Source: Spirochaeta sp. (GTDB taxonomy: Bacteria > Spirochaetota > Spirochaetia > DSM-27196 > Alkalispirochaetaceae). Taken from it: a DNA stretch of 29,096 nt. This document shows, piece by piece, positions 22,912 through 29,096 of this stretch (positions are counted from its first letter, which is position 1; the number at the start of each line of letters is the position of its first letter). The stretch is taken from assembly GCA_027859055.1 (NCBI GenBank), contig JAQIBO010000383.1, forward strand, positions 1 to 29,096, read 5' to 3'. The position numbers and the translations under genes were made by a program. The notes under the pieces are model-generated. The model saw nothing but the letters and a program-made list of their open reading frames with translations. It did no database searches and was not told the origin of the DNA.

Positions 22912-24642
22912 TCAGTACTTTCGGGGTTTCGGTTCCCAGATGCTCACATCAACCGGCTTGTAGTCGATCGTCACGCCGTCACCGTCAAGACTCGCCAGGG
23001 TGTGTTTCAGCCACCGGGTGTCATCGCGATCGGGGAAATCCTCTCGGGCGTGGGCGCCACGGCTCTCCGTCCGGTTCGCCGCGCTCGCGGCGGTCACCAG
23101 AGACAGATCCAGAAGATTTTCCAGCTCCAGGATCTGGAGCATCTCCGCGTTGAATCCATCACCGGTATCCTGCACCGTAACCTCTTTAAACTCCTGGCGC
23201 AGCGTGCGGATCTCGGCAACAGCGGCGTCCATCTGTTCCTGGGTGCGGTACACGCCGACCTTTTCCATCATCACTTCCTGCATCTTTTCCATGATCGGGC
23301 CCACGTGGCGGCCACCGGTACGGTTGCGGAACGTGTCCAGGCGTTCCCGGGCGCGGTCCGCGTCGCCGGCGTTCGCCGTTTTGGCGGGGGTGTTGCGGAC
23401 GTACTCCGCAATATGCATACCCGCGCGGCGGCCGTAGACGATCAGATCCACCAGGCTGTTTGTTCCCAGACGGTTGGCGCCGTGGACCGAGACGCACGCG
23501 GCCTCGCCGGCAGCGTACAGCCCGTCGTACACCTGCTTGCCCGTGTCCACCCGGCCGTCCACATCGGTGGGAATTCCACCCATCGCGTAGTGCGCCGTCG
23601 GCTGCACCGGCATCGGTTCCTCCGCAGGGTCAACGCCCAGGTAGGTGCGGCAAAAATCGGCGATGTCGGGAATCTTCTCCTCCACCACCTCGCGGCCCAG
23701 ATGGCTCGCGTCAAGGTAGACGTAGTCATCGATCTTGCGGTCCCCGTTGATACCCTTTCCGTCTGCGATCTCCGTCATAATCGCCCGGCTCACCATATCG
23801 CGCGGCGCCAGATCCAACAGCGTCGGGGCGTAGCGCTCCATAAAGCGCTCACCGTCGCGGTTCTTGAGAATACCACCTTCACCGCGGACCCCCTCGGTGA
23901 TGAGAATACCCATCCCCTTTATGCCCGTCGGGTGAAACTGAAAAAACTCCATGTCCTCAAGGGGAATCCCTGCGCGTGCCAGAATCGCGGGCCCGTCACC
24001 GGTATTGGCGTGGGCGTTGGAGGTGATCTTGAACATCCGCCCGAATCCGCCGGTGGCAAACAGCACCGCCTTGGACTGGAAGACGTGAAGCTCACCGGTC
24101 TTGAGCTCAAACACCACGATGCCCCGAACGGTCGTGCCGTCAAAGAGCACGTCCACAACCTGGTACTCATCAAAAAACTGGACATCGCTTTTGACGCATT
24201 GCTGGTAGAGCGTCTGCAGAATCATGTGACCGGTACGGTCGGCGGCGTAGCACGAGCGGTGTACCGCCCCCTCGCCAAAATGGTGCGTATGCCCGCCAAA
24301 CCGTCGTTGGGCGATCTTGCCGTCGTCAAGACGGCTGAAGGGAAGTCCGCGATTTTCCAGATCGTACACCGCACGCACCGCGTCCTCGGCAAGGATCTTT
24401 GCCGCGTTCTGGTCCACCAGGTAGTCACCACCTTTCACCGTGTCAAAGGCGTGCCACTCCGGGCTGTCCTCCTCCACGTTACCAAGGGCTGCACCAATTC
24501 CACCCTGGGCGGCGCCGGTATGACTCCGCTGGGGATACAGTTTACTGATAACCGCCGTCTTTGCCGTTTTGCTCGCTTCAAGGGCCGCATATAATCCGGC
24601 TCCTCCCGCTCCAACGATAACTGCATCAAACTCGTGTACCAA
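22912..24642 (-). CDS. sdhA: Succinate dehydrogenase/fumarate reductase flavoprotein subunit
   Basis: The catalytic flavoprotein of complex II. From TTG 24642 it has 576 residues beginning MVHEFDAVIVGAGGAGL. The FAD loop is GAGGAGL (11-17), the covalent FAD site is His41 in QRSHTGAAQGG, and the active-site regions FGGHTHHFGEGAVHRSCYAADRTGH and FFQFHPTG are present. The C-terminal helical domain ends TIDYKPVDVSIWEPKPRKY-like, typical of SdhA. The rare TTG start is favoured because GGAGG lies five bases ahead, and it gives the family N-terminus; upstream in-frame codons to TTG 24696 lack such support. It is the first gene of the TCA cluster with its own promoter at 24695-24723. No sdhC or sdhD precedes it. 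Confidence 0.94.
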   Translation of the reverse strand: MVHEFDAVIVGAGGAGLYAALEASKTAKTAVISKLYPQRSHTGAAQGGIGAALGNVEEDSPEWHAFDTVKGGDYLVDQNAAKILAEDAVRAVYDLENRGLPFSRLDDGKIAQRRFGGHTHHFGEGAVHRSCYAADRTGHMILQTLYQQCVKSDVQFFDEYQVVDVLFDGTTVRGIVVFELKTGELHVFQSKAVLFATGGFGRMFKITSNAHANTGDGPAILARAGIPLEDMEFFQFHPTGIKGMGILITEGVRGEGGILKNRDGERFMERYAPTLLDLAPRDMVSRAIMTEIADGKGINGDRKIDDYVYLDASHLGREVVEEKIPDIADFCRTYLGVDPAEEPMPVQPTAHYAMGGIPTDVDGRVDTGKQVYDGLYAAGEAACVSVHGANRLGTNSLVDLIVYGRRAGMHIAEYVRNTPAKTANAGDADRARERLDTFRNRTGGRHVGPIMEKMQEVMMEKVGVYRTQEQMDAAVAEIRTLRQEFKEVTVQDTGDGFNAEMLQILELENLLDLSLVTAASAANRTESRGAHAREDFPDRDDTRWLKHTLASLDGDGVTIDYKPVDVSIWEPKPRKY

Positions 24643-24694
24643 CTTGACCTCCACGCCCGGGACAGAATGAAATAAGCCTACTTGCTTACTCACC

Positions 24695-24723
24695 AATATA
24701 AACGCGGTCCCATATCAGAGCAA
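24695..24723 (-). promoter_or_regulatory. Predicted promoter of the sdhA-gltA cluster
   Basis: On the minus strand TTGCTC (24723-24718) and TATATT (24700-24695) are spaced by 17 bp. They sit directly downstream of the mdh terminator and about 50 bases before the sdhA start, where a cluster promoter is needed. The -35 box is weak. Confidence 0.5.
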
Positions 24724-24734
24724 CCGGAAGACAT

Positions 24735-24770
24735 AAAAAAAAACCGGCCCATGTCAACGACACGGACCGG
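24735..24770 (-). terminator. Strong intrinsic terminator after mdh
   Basis: On the minus strand CCGGTCCGTGTC, loop GTT and GACATGGGCCGG form a 12-bp stem (two G-U pairs), followed by nine consecutive T. It lies 62 bp past the mdh stop and separates the malate dehydrogenase pair from the sdhA cluster. Confidence 0.92.
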
Positions 24771-24831
24771 CACACCACACCACGGAGGTCACGAAACCAC
24801 CAAAGATACGGAAAACCGTCAGGTATTCCCG

Positions 24832-25770
24832 TTATCCCGGCGTATAGATCGATTCCAACGTCTTTACCCCTTCCTGCACCGCTTCCGCGGACTGGTCGAG
24901 GGCACGTTTCTCGTCACTTGTCAGATCCAGCTCGTAGATCTTTTCCACCCCGTTGCGGCCAAGCATCACCGGCACACCCAGAAAGATATCCCGGTGACCG
25001 TATTCGCCCCGAAGATAGGCGCTGGCGGCGACAAAGCGCTTCTCGTTCTTGATCATCGCCTCCACCATCTTGGCCACACTCGCCGCCGGTGCGTAGTAGG
25101 CGCTGCCACGCTTCAAATAGCTCACAATCTCCGCCCCGCCCTTGCGCGTCCGGTCTACCAGTTGCTCAATCGTTTCCGCGTCAAGCAGCTCCGTGAGGGG
25201 AAATCCCGCCACCGAGGTATAGCGCGGGATCGGCACCATCGAGTCACCGTGGCCGCCGAGCACCATCGCCATCACGTCCTGGGGAACAACGCCCAGCTTC
25301 TCGGCTATAAAGTAGCGAAAGCGCGTCGAGTCCAGGATCCCCGCCATACCAACCACCCGCTTCAGGGCAAAGCCACTCTCCCGAAGCGTCACCATCGCGA
25401 TCACATCCAGGGGATTACTCACCGCAATGACCAGCGCGTTCGGCGCGTACGTCGCGATCGCCTGAGCGGCCTGCTTCGCGATATTCACGTTCGTCTTCAA
25501 CAGATCCATCCGGTCCATACCCGGCTTGCGCGCCATGCCCGCGGTCATCACCACCACGTCGCTGTCGGCGATCGCCGCGTAGTCGTTGGACCCCACAATC
25601 GTGACCGCGTAATCCCGCGACGGTGCGGCGTGCATAAAGTCGTTGGCCTTGCTCTGCGGCATACCCGGCACCACGTCCACCATCACGATATCGGCGATAT
25701 TCTTCTCGGCGATGTAGTACACCGCAGTGGCACCCACATTTCCGGTGCCGATGACAGATACTTTACTCAT
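24832..25770 (-). CDS. mdh: Malate dehydrogenase (LDH-like type)
   Basis: NAD-dependent interconversion of malate and oxaloacetate, 312 residues. NAD loop GTGNVGA (8-14) with acidic Asp32 selecting NAD. Substrate residues are Arg81 and Arg87 in the mobile loop ARKPGMDRMDLL, Asn119 in VSNPLD, Asp147 and Arg150 in LDSTRFR, and catalytic His174 in GGHGDSM. Arg81 at the specificity position favours malate over lactate. GAGGAG seven bases before the ATG marks the start. It is the second gene of a tandem pair, ten bases after its paralogue, and is closed by a strong terminator. Confidence 0.95.
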   Translation of the reverse strand: MSKVSVIGTGNVGATAVYYIAEKNIADIVMVDVVPGMPQSKANDFMHAAPSRDYAVTIVGSNDYAAIADSDVVVMTAGMARKPGMDRMDLLKTNVNIAKQAAQAIATYAPNALVIAVSNPLDVIAMVTLRESGFALKRVVGMAGILDSTRFRYFIAEKLGVVPQDVMAMVLGGHGDSMVPIPRYTSVAGFPLTELLDAETIEQLVDRTRKGGAEIVSYLKRGSAYYAPAASVAKMVEAMIKNEKRFVAASAYLRGEYGHRDIFLGVPVMLGRNGVEKIYELDLTSDEKRALDQSAEAVQEGVKTLESIYTPG

Positions 25771-25780
25771 TGTTCACTCC

Positions 25781-26692
25781 TCACGCCCGGGCGTACATCT
25801 CGCTCAGCTCATCGGCCGACCGCTGCAACGCCTGTACCTGCTCCTGCGTCAGTTTCGGCTCCATCACCCGGCTTACACCGGTCCACCCGAGCACCACCGG
25901 CAGACTCATCGCCACATCGCTGATACCGTACTGCCCGTCCCACACAAAAGAGACCGGCAAAATGCGGCGCGTATCCCAGGCGATCGCCTGGACCACATCG
26001 GCCGCCGCAGCGGACGGCCCGTAATAACTGGATGCGCGCTGGGACATCTCCACAATCACATCCCCGGCGGAGCGCGTTTCTTCAAGCACCTTTTCCAGGT
26101 CCGCCTGCTCCATCAGCGCCGTTACCGGCACCCCGCTCACGCGGCAGTACTCCGGCAGCGGCATCATCTGGTCCGAGTGCCGCCCGATCACCGTGGCGGA
26201 GATATTTTCCGTGGTAATCCCCAGCGCCCGGGAAAGCCCGAAGCGCAAACGCGTGCTGTCAAGCACACCTCCCAGCCCCAACACACGATGAGCCTTTAAC
26301 CCTGAGGTCTTCTGAAACCGCATCACCATCAGGTCCACCGGCTCGGTGGCAATCACCACCGTCCCCTTGTACGAGGACATCCGCGACGCCAGAGAGTCGA
26401 TCAATTCCGCGTTTTTCACAAACAGATCTTCCCGCTTCATACCCGGTTCGCGGCCCGAACCGGCGGCGATAATCGTCAGGTCCGCGTCGGCGAGGTCGTC
26501 CATCGAGTCGGTCCCGCGGATCGCATGCTGATACCCCCGAATCGGAGCCGCTTCCATCATGTCCAGCGCCTTTCCCGTCGCCATACCCTCCTGGACGTCA
26601 TACATAACGACCGGACCGATATTGCGCTCCGCAATAAAAAAGGCGGTGTTGGCGCCGACATTCCCGGCACCGATAATCGCGATATTTGCCAT
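25781..26692 (-). CDS. Divergent malate/lactate dehydrogenase paralogue
   Basis: A 303-residue LDH/MDH-family protein, collinear with the adjacent mdh. The NAD loop GAGNVGA (8-14), Asp32, Arg81, Arg87, Asp145, Arg148 and His172 are all kept, so it should bind NAD and a 2-oxo acid. Two active-site changes stand out: the near-invariant Asn of the VSNPxD motif is Glu117 (ATEPVD), and GGHGD has become GRHSD. The loop is GSGREPGMKRED rather than MARKPGMDRMD. It may be an enzyme with another substrate, a regulatory partner of Mdh, or a weakened copy. GGGAG before the ATG and a TATACT -10 box at 26716-26721 show it is the first gene of the pair and is expressed. Confidence 0.85.
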   Translation of the reverse strand: MANIAIIGAGNVGANTAFFIAERNIGPVVMYDVQEGMATGKALDMMEAAPIRGYQHAIRGTDSMDDLADADLTIIAAGSGREPGMKREDLFVKNAELIDSLASRMSSYKGTVVIATEPVDLMVMRFQKTSGLKAHRVLGLGGVLDSTRLRFGLSRALGITTENISATVIGRHSDQMMPLPEYCRVSGVPVTALMEQADLEKVLEETRSAGDVIVEMSQRASSYYGPSAAAADVVQAIAWDTRRILPVSFVWDGQYGISDVAMSLPVVLGWTGVSRVMEPKLTQEQVQALQRSADELSEMYARA

Positions 26693-26715
26693 TCACATCT
26701 CCCGTTGTGCGTCAC

Positions 26716-26721
26716 AGTATA
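26716..26721 (-). promoter_or_regulatory. -10 box of the mdh pair
   Basis: TATACT reads 26721 to 26716 on the minus strand. The -35 region 17 bp upstream (TTCCTG) is weak. A start near 26709 gives a leader of about 17 bases, just enough for the GGGAG ribosome-binding site. Confidence 0.5.
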
Positions 26722-26772
26722 CCCAAGCCGGGGCGGAACAGGAAAGAGTTTTAGTCAACAATTTTGGGAATA

Positions 26773-26830
26773 ACCGAACTGCCGTTCTGCACAGTCCCAC
26801 CCCGCATACCACGGGACACCACCGGATCGG
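26773..26830. repeat. Dispersed 58-bp element, intergenic copy 2
   Basis: Its end sequences ACCGAACTGCCGTTCTGC and CACCGGATCGG match those of 16460-16518 in sucB in the same orientation. It lies in the 167-bp gap between the YHS lipoprotein gene and the mdh pair, upstream of the mdh -10 box. The GAAC-GGCA-GTTC segment can form a small hairpin. Confidence 0.65.
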
Positions 26831-26859
26831 CTTGCCCCGCGCTCCGTGACGCGTCGCCG

Positions 26860-27363
26860 CTACTCCGCAAGCAGCTCCGCCCGGATCTCGTCCCAGTTTG
26901 CTTCCGCATCGGCGATGTACCGCTGCGGATCTTCACGCCAGTCCCGGCGCCCGGCGTTTCGGGCAAACAGATACAGGCGGCCGTCGTGAATCGTCCACAC
27001 ATCCGGGTCGGCGGCAACGCGCTTTCCCTGGGCCATCGCCATAGAACAGTACCCGCCAAACGCCGGGGCGTACCGGTCGGGATCCGTCTCAAACGTCGCG
27101 CGATGCACATCGGAGGTAAACACCCACGTCGCACCCTTCCAGCGCAAGGCGAACCGCTCGTCCCCGGCAACCGCGCCGGCCTCCGGGTCCAGCGAGAAAT
27201 AGACAACCGTATCGTGGCCCTCGACGGCGCGGGTTTCCCCGTCAACATACACCGCCTCGCCGGAATCCCGTGGCGTCGCACACCCGGCCAACACCGCCAG
27301 GAAGACACCGGTCACGACCGCGAGCCGCACACCCGCAGAGCTGTTTCGTACGGTAGAGTTCAT
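26860..27363 (-). CDS. YHS-domain lipoprotein
   Basis: A 167-residue protein with lipoprotein signal (core VVTGVFLAVLAG, lipobox VLAGC, Cys28 lipidated). The mature part is a YHS-type domain: GHDTVVYFSLDP (about 50-61), FALRWKGATWVFTSDVHRATFETDPDRYAP and GGYCSMAMAQG, with DPDVWTIHDGRLYLF and a final WREDPQRYIADAEANW. Its single conserved Cys in GGYC aligns with the position used by related YHS (seleno)proteins that are thought to bind metal; binding is not shown here. GGAGG five bases before ATG 27363 fixes the start, although the frame continues to 27525. It is expected to be periplasmic and membrane-tethered. Confidence 0.87.
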   Translation of the reverse strand: MNSTVRNSSAGVRLAVVTGVFLAVLAGCATPRDSGEAVYVDGETRAVEGHDTVVYFSLDPEAGAVAGDERFALRWKGATWVFTSDVHRATFETDPDRYAPAFGGYCSMAMAQGKRVAADPDVWTIHDGRLYLFARNAGRRDWREDPQRYIADAEANWDEIRAELLAE

Positions 27364-27387
27364 ACGCACCTCCGCCCGCAGAGTACT

Positions 27388-27424
27388 GCAAAAGAGTTGT
27401 ATATGCAAACATATGCGCAAAGAG
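27388..27424. other. AT-rich direct repeats upstream of YHS gene
   Basis: An unusually AT-rich patch in a GC-rich genome holds TATATGCAAAC followed directly by ATATGCGCAAA, a near-direct repeat on the plus strand. It lies upstream of the YHS lipoprotein start and could be its promoter or operator (for example TATACA as -10 on the minus strand). Nothing firmer can be said. Confidence 0.25.
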
Positions 27425-27460
27425 ACGAGGCGCTTTGGCACACAGGTCACTCGCCTCTGC

Positions 27461-28063
27461 TCAGCCCCCGAGGCGTCCGATAATCGCCGTAATCGCGTGT
27501 TCCAGATCCGCAACGGAACCTTCATTCACCACGCGAAAGTCGGCCTGTTCAACGAGCAGGAGGTTTTCCTGAAACCCATCCTCATCCGCCGCCCGGGCGT
27601 CGGCAGCCGCAAACGCCTCAATGGACGCCGGGTCACCACCGCGGCCCCGTCCCCGCACGCGATCAAACCGCGTCCGTGCCTCGGTCTGCAGGCCCAGCAT
27701 CGCAAAAATCCCGTTGCGCTCCGCAACGGCGAGGCGTATTGCCGCTACCTCGTGACGGTTTCGGATTCCATCCAGGACGACGCGGGAATATTCAAACAGG
27801 TCGTTCTCCCGGAGAAACCTGCGCGCGAAGTAGTCGGCGCCGGCCACGGCTTGCCGGTCCCGCGCGTACCGCTGTATCTCCTCGCGCGGCTGACCGGCAC
27901 CACGGACAGACTCAGCTTCTTCCCGCACCAGCGCGGACACCGAGAAAGCGGTAAACCCGTGGGTTTGCAGTATCTCTGTGCTCGTAGACTTGCCGGCGCC
28001 GGATTCCCCGCAGATACCCAGAACCAGCACTGAATCGCCGGGGGCTTCACTTCCATCGCTCAT
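27461..28063 (-). CDS. UPF0200-like P-loop nucleotide kinase
   Basis: A 200-residue P-loop protein. Walker A is GESGAGKS (19-26). VSALVREEAE follows, then the DGIRNRHEVAAIRL motif, a basic VRGRGRGGDP segment with ASIEAF, and VEQADFRVVNEGSVADLEHAI near the C-terminus. This order (VREEA, DGIRN-EV, RGR-DP, NEGS) matches the UPF0200 family, best known from archaea and distantly like adenylate or dephospho-CoA kinases. The substrate is unknown. ATG 28063 has GGAG six bases upstream; the TTG 28075 alternative lacks support. It lies 36 bp after the coiled-coil gene and is probably cotranscribed with it. Confidence 0.75.
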   Translation of the reverse strand: MSDGSEAPGDSVLVLGICGESGAGKSTSTEILQTHGFTAFSVSALVREEAESVRGAGQPREEIQRYARDRQAVAGADYFARRFLRENDLFEYSRVVLDGIRNRHEVAAIRLAVAERNGIFAMLGLQTEARTRFDRVRGRGRGGDPASIEAFAAADARAADEDGFQENLLLVEQADFRVVNEGSVADLEHAITAIIGRLGG

Positions 28064-28099
28064 GTTCGTCTCCAACGGTGTTGCCGGAATACCGGCTTC

Positions 28100-28912
28100 T
28101 CAGTACGCACCCATAATCCACGGCATCGCGCCGATCATCGCCAGAAAGAGGGAAATCAGCACCATCCAGCGATTCGTATGCTTCTGTATATCCTCAAATC
28201 GCGCGTTGAAGTTGGCGGTCTGTTCCTCAAACCGCTTGTTGACGTCATCAAAGTGTTTGTTAACGCTGGTCGCCTGCTCTTCAAAACGCTTGTTGACATC
28301 GTCAAACCGCCTGTTGACGCTGGTCGCCTGCTCTTCGAAACGCTTGTTGACGTCGTCAAACCGCCTGTTGACGTCTTCAAAGCGGTTATTGAACTGGGCC
28401 GTCTGTTCCTCGAACCGTTTGTTGAAGGTGGCCGTCTGTTCCTCGAACCGTTTGTTGAAGGTAGCTGTCTGTTCCTCGAACCGTTTGTTGACGTCATCGA
28501 AGCGTTTGTTGAAGGTAGCTGTCTGTTCCTCAAACCGTTTGTTGACGTCATCGAACCGTTTGTTGAAGGTAGCTGTCTGTTCCTCAAACCGTTTGTTGAC
28601 GTCATCGAACCGCTTGTTGACATCATCAAACCGCGCATCAAAGTGCGCCATCTGCTCCTCAGACCGTCGCGCTGCCTCGGCAAATCCCTCACGGATCAGG
28701 TCCCGTTGCGTTTTCAACTCCTCTTCAACCCGGACGATCCGCTCGCCCAGGGCGATATCGCGGCGCACCTCTTCTGCAGACAGACCCGCCGCCGCACCAG
28801 CGGCCGCGCCGGTAGTCCCGACTGACTCGCGCTGCCATTCCGGGAGGTGCTGCTTCACGTATTCACCAATCTGTTGCAACGTATCCTTATTCAGTTCCAT
28901 CGTACTACTCAC
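28100..28912 (-). CDS. Modular coiled-coil protein with C-terminal membrane anchor
   Basis: A 270-residue protein, mostly one long helix. Residues 1-45 hold a short conserved head and an Ala/Gly linker. 46-93 is a charged helix, 94-244 an uninterrupted array of nine 7-residue (RFDDVNK) and eight 11-residue (RFEEQTATFNK) units, and 249-267 a C-terminal transmembrane helix (MVLISLFLAMIGAMPWIMG). This is a tail-anchored rod that should project from a membrane. It resembles coiled-coil proteins of the DUF1640 or RFEEQ type, whose role is unknown. GGAGG six bases before GTG 28912 is the best start; ATG 28900 is the alternative. A TATACT box lies at 28963-28968. Confidence 0.8.
   Translation of the reverse strand: MSSTMELNKDTLQQIGEYVKQHLPEWQRESVGTTGAAAGAAAGLSAEEVRRDIALGERIVRVEEELKTQRDLIREGFAEAARRSEEQMAHFDARFDDVNKRFDDVNKRFEEQTATFNKRFDDVNKRFEEQTATFNKRFDDVNKRFEEQTATFNKRFEEQTATFNKRFEEQTAQFNNRFEDVNRRFDDVNKRFEEQATSVNRRFDDVNKRFEEQATSVNKHFDDVNKRFEEQTANFNARFEDIQKHTNRWMVLISLFLAMIGAMPWIMGAY
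28181..28633. repeat. Tandem 21/33-bp coding repeats of the coiled coil
   Basis: The DNA alternates 21-bp and 33-bp units, often paired as 54-bp repeats that are nearly identical around 28430-28620. Units encode RFDDVNK and RFEEQTATFNK. The near-identity of neighbouring units suggests recent expansion by slippage or unequal recombination. Confidence 0.9.
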
Positions 28913-28962
28913 TTTGCACCTCCTACCATTCCACACCGAAAGCGGAGGCGCCGCACTTCCGT

Positions 28963-28968
28963 AGTATA
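28963..28968 (-). promoter_or_regulatory. -10 box of the coiled-coil gene
   Basis: TATACT reads 28968 to 28963 on the minus strand, about 50 bases before the GTG start. No good -35 hexamer is seen at 16-18 bp. It lies directly after the msrA stop, suggesting separate transcription from msrA. Confidence 0.45.
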
Positions 28969-28997
28969 TCAAATTGGCGGCAGAAATCGGCGGTGAG

Positions 28998-29096
28998 CTA
29001 CAGCCCGATCACGCCGTCTGAAAACAGGCTTTCCAACTTGGGGGCGATCACGTACTGGCAGTATCCTGCCGCGGGGTTCTTGGCAAAATAATCCTG
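28998..29096 (-). CDS. msrA: Peptide methionine sulfoxide reductase A, C-terminal fragment
   Basis: The last 32 codons of a gene entering from the right edge, ending in TAG at 28998-29000. The reading QDYFAKNPAAGYCQYVIAPK is the typical MsrA C-terminal block, with HQDYF-AKNP, GYC and VxPK conserved. The Cys in GYC may be a resolving cysteine. The catalytic GCFWG region lies outside the window. MsrA repairs oxidised methionine in proteins. Family assignment rests on this short segment only. Confidence 0.8.
   Translation of the reverse strand, partial: QDYFAKNPAAGYCQYVIAPKLESLFSDGVIGL

Noticed and set aside
23002..24594. 530-codon open frame on the plus strand opposite sdhA
   Set aside because: It mirrors sdhA codon positions and has no ribosome-binding site or domain.
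28181..28633. Possible CRISPR-like array
   Set aside because: The repeats are contiguous, coding and lack unique spacers; they encode heptads and hendecads.
28178..28825. Plus-strand frames with periodic hydrophobic peptide opposite the coiled-coil gene
   Set aside because: The periodicity only mirrors the tandem DNA repeats of the minus-strand gene.

Overview
The window is GC-rich chromosomal DNA (by eye about 60% G+C) from a bacterium, packed with housekeeping genes. I saw no tRNA, rRNA, transposase, phage gene or CRISPR array. A FapA/DUF342 protein, several lipobox lipoproteins and a long RFEEQ-type coiled-coil protein suggest a free-living member of the Spirochaetota. That is an inference from general family resemblance, held with moderate confidence.

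Layout. (1) 1-1864, minus: a FapA-like DUF342 gene coupled to birA, which runs off the left edge. (2) 1982-6890, plus: an arginine operon argR-argC-argB-argD-argG with ATGA overlaps; argJ/argA, argF and argH are not present here. (3) 6978-9703, minus: alpha/beta-hydrolase lipoprotein, family 2 glycosyltransferase (GTGA overlap) and an unrecognised lipoprotein. (4) 9827-12953: an ankyrin-repeat lipoprotein (plus, probably leaderless mRNA), a membrane-anchored rhodanese (minus), an HtrA/DegP protease (minus) and a small YqfO/NIF3-like protein (plus). (5) 13027-24642, minus: a large TCA-cycle cluster, in transcription order sdhA-sdhB-sucC-sucD-sucA-sucB-lpd-gltA. (6) 24832-26692, minus: two tandem malate dehydrogenase paralogues ending in a strong intrinsic terminator. 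(7) 26860-29096, minus: YHS-domain lipoprotein, UPF0200-like P-loop kinase, modular coiled-coil membrane protein and the C-terminal end of msrA.

How the genes work together. Clusters 5 and 6 encode citrate synthase, the complete 2-oxoglutarate dehydrogenase complex, succinyl-CoA synthetase, the soluble part of succinate dehydrogenase and malate dehydrogenase. Aconitase, isocitrate dehydrogenase, fumarase and the SdhC/D membrane anchors are not in the window. A TATAAT box and a UUCG-capped hairpin in the sucD-sucA gap suggest that the second half of the cluster is controlled separately.

The most interesting observations are: a malate dehydrogenase paralogue with Glu in place of the substrate-binding Asn; a coiled coil built strictly of 7- and 11-residue modules; short dispersed repeats that sit in frame inside fapA and sucB and also between genes; an sdhAB pair without anchor genes; and a -10 box lying against the ankyrin gene start codon. 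I found nothing that looks like a new defence or mobile system.
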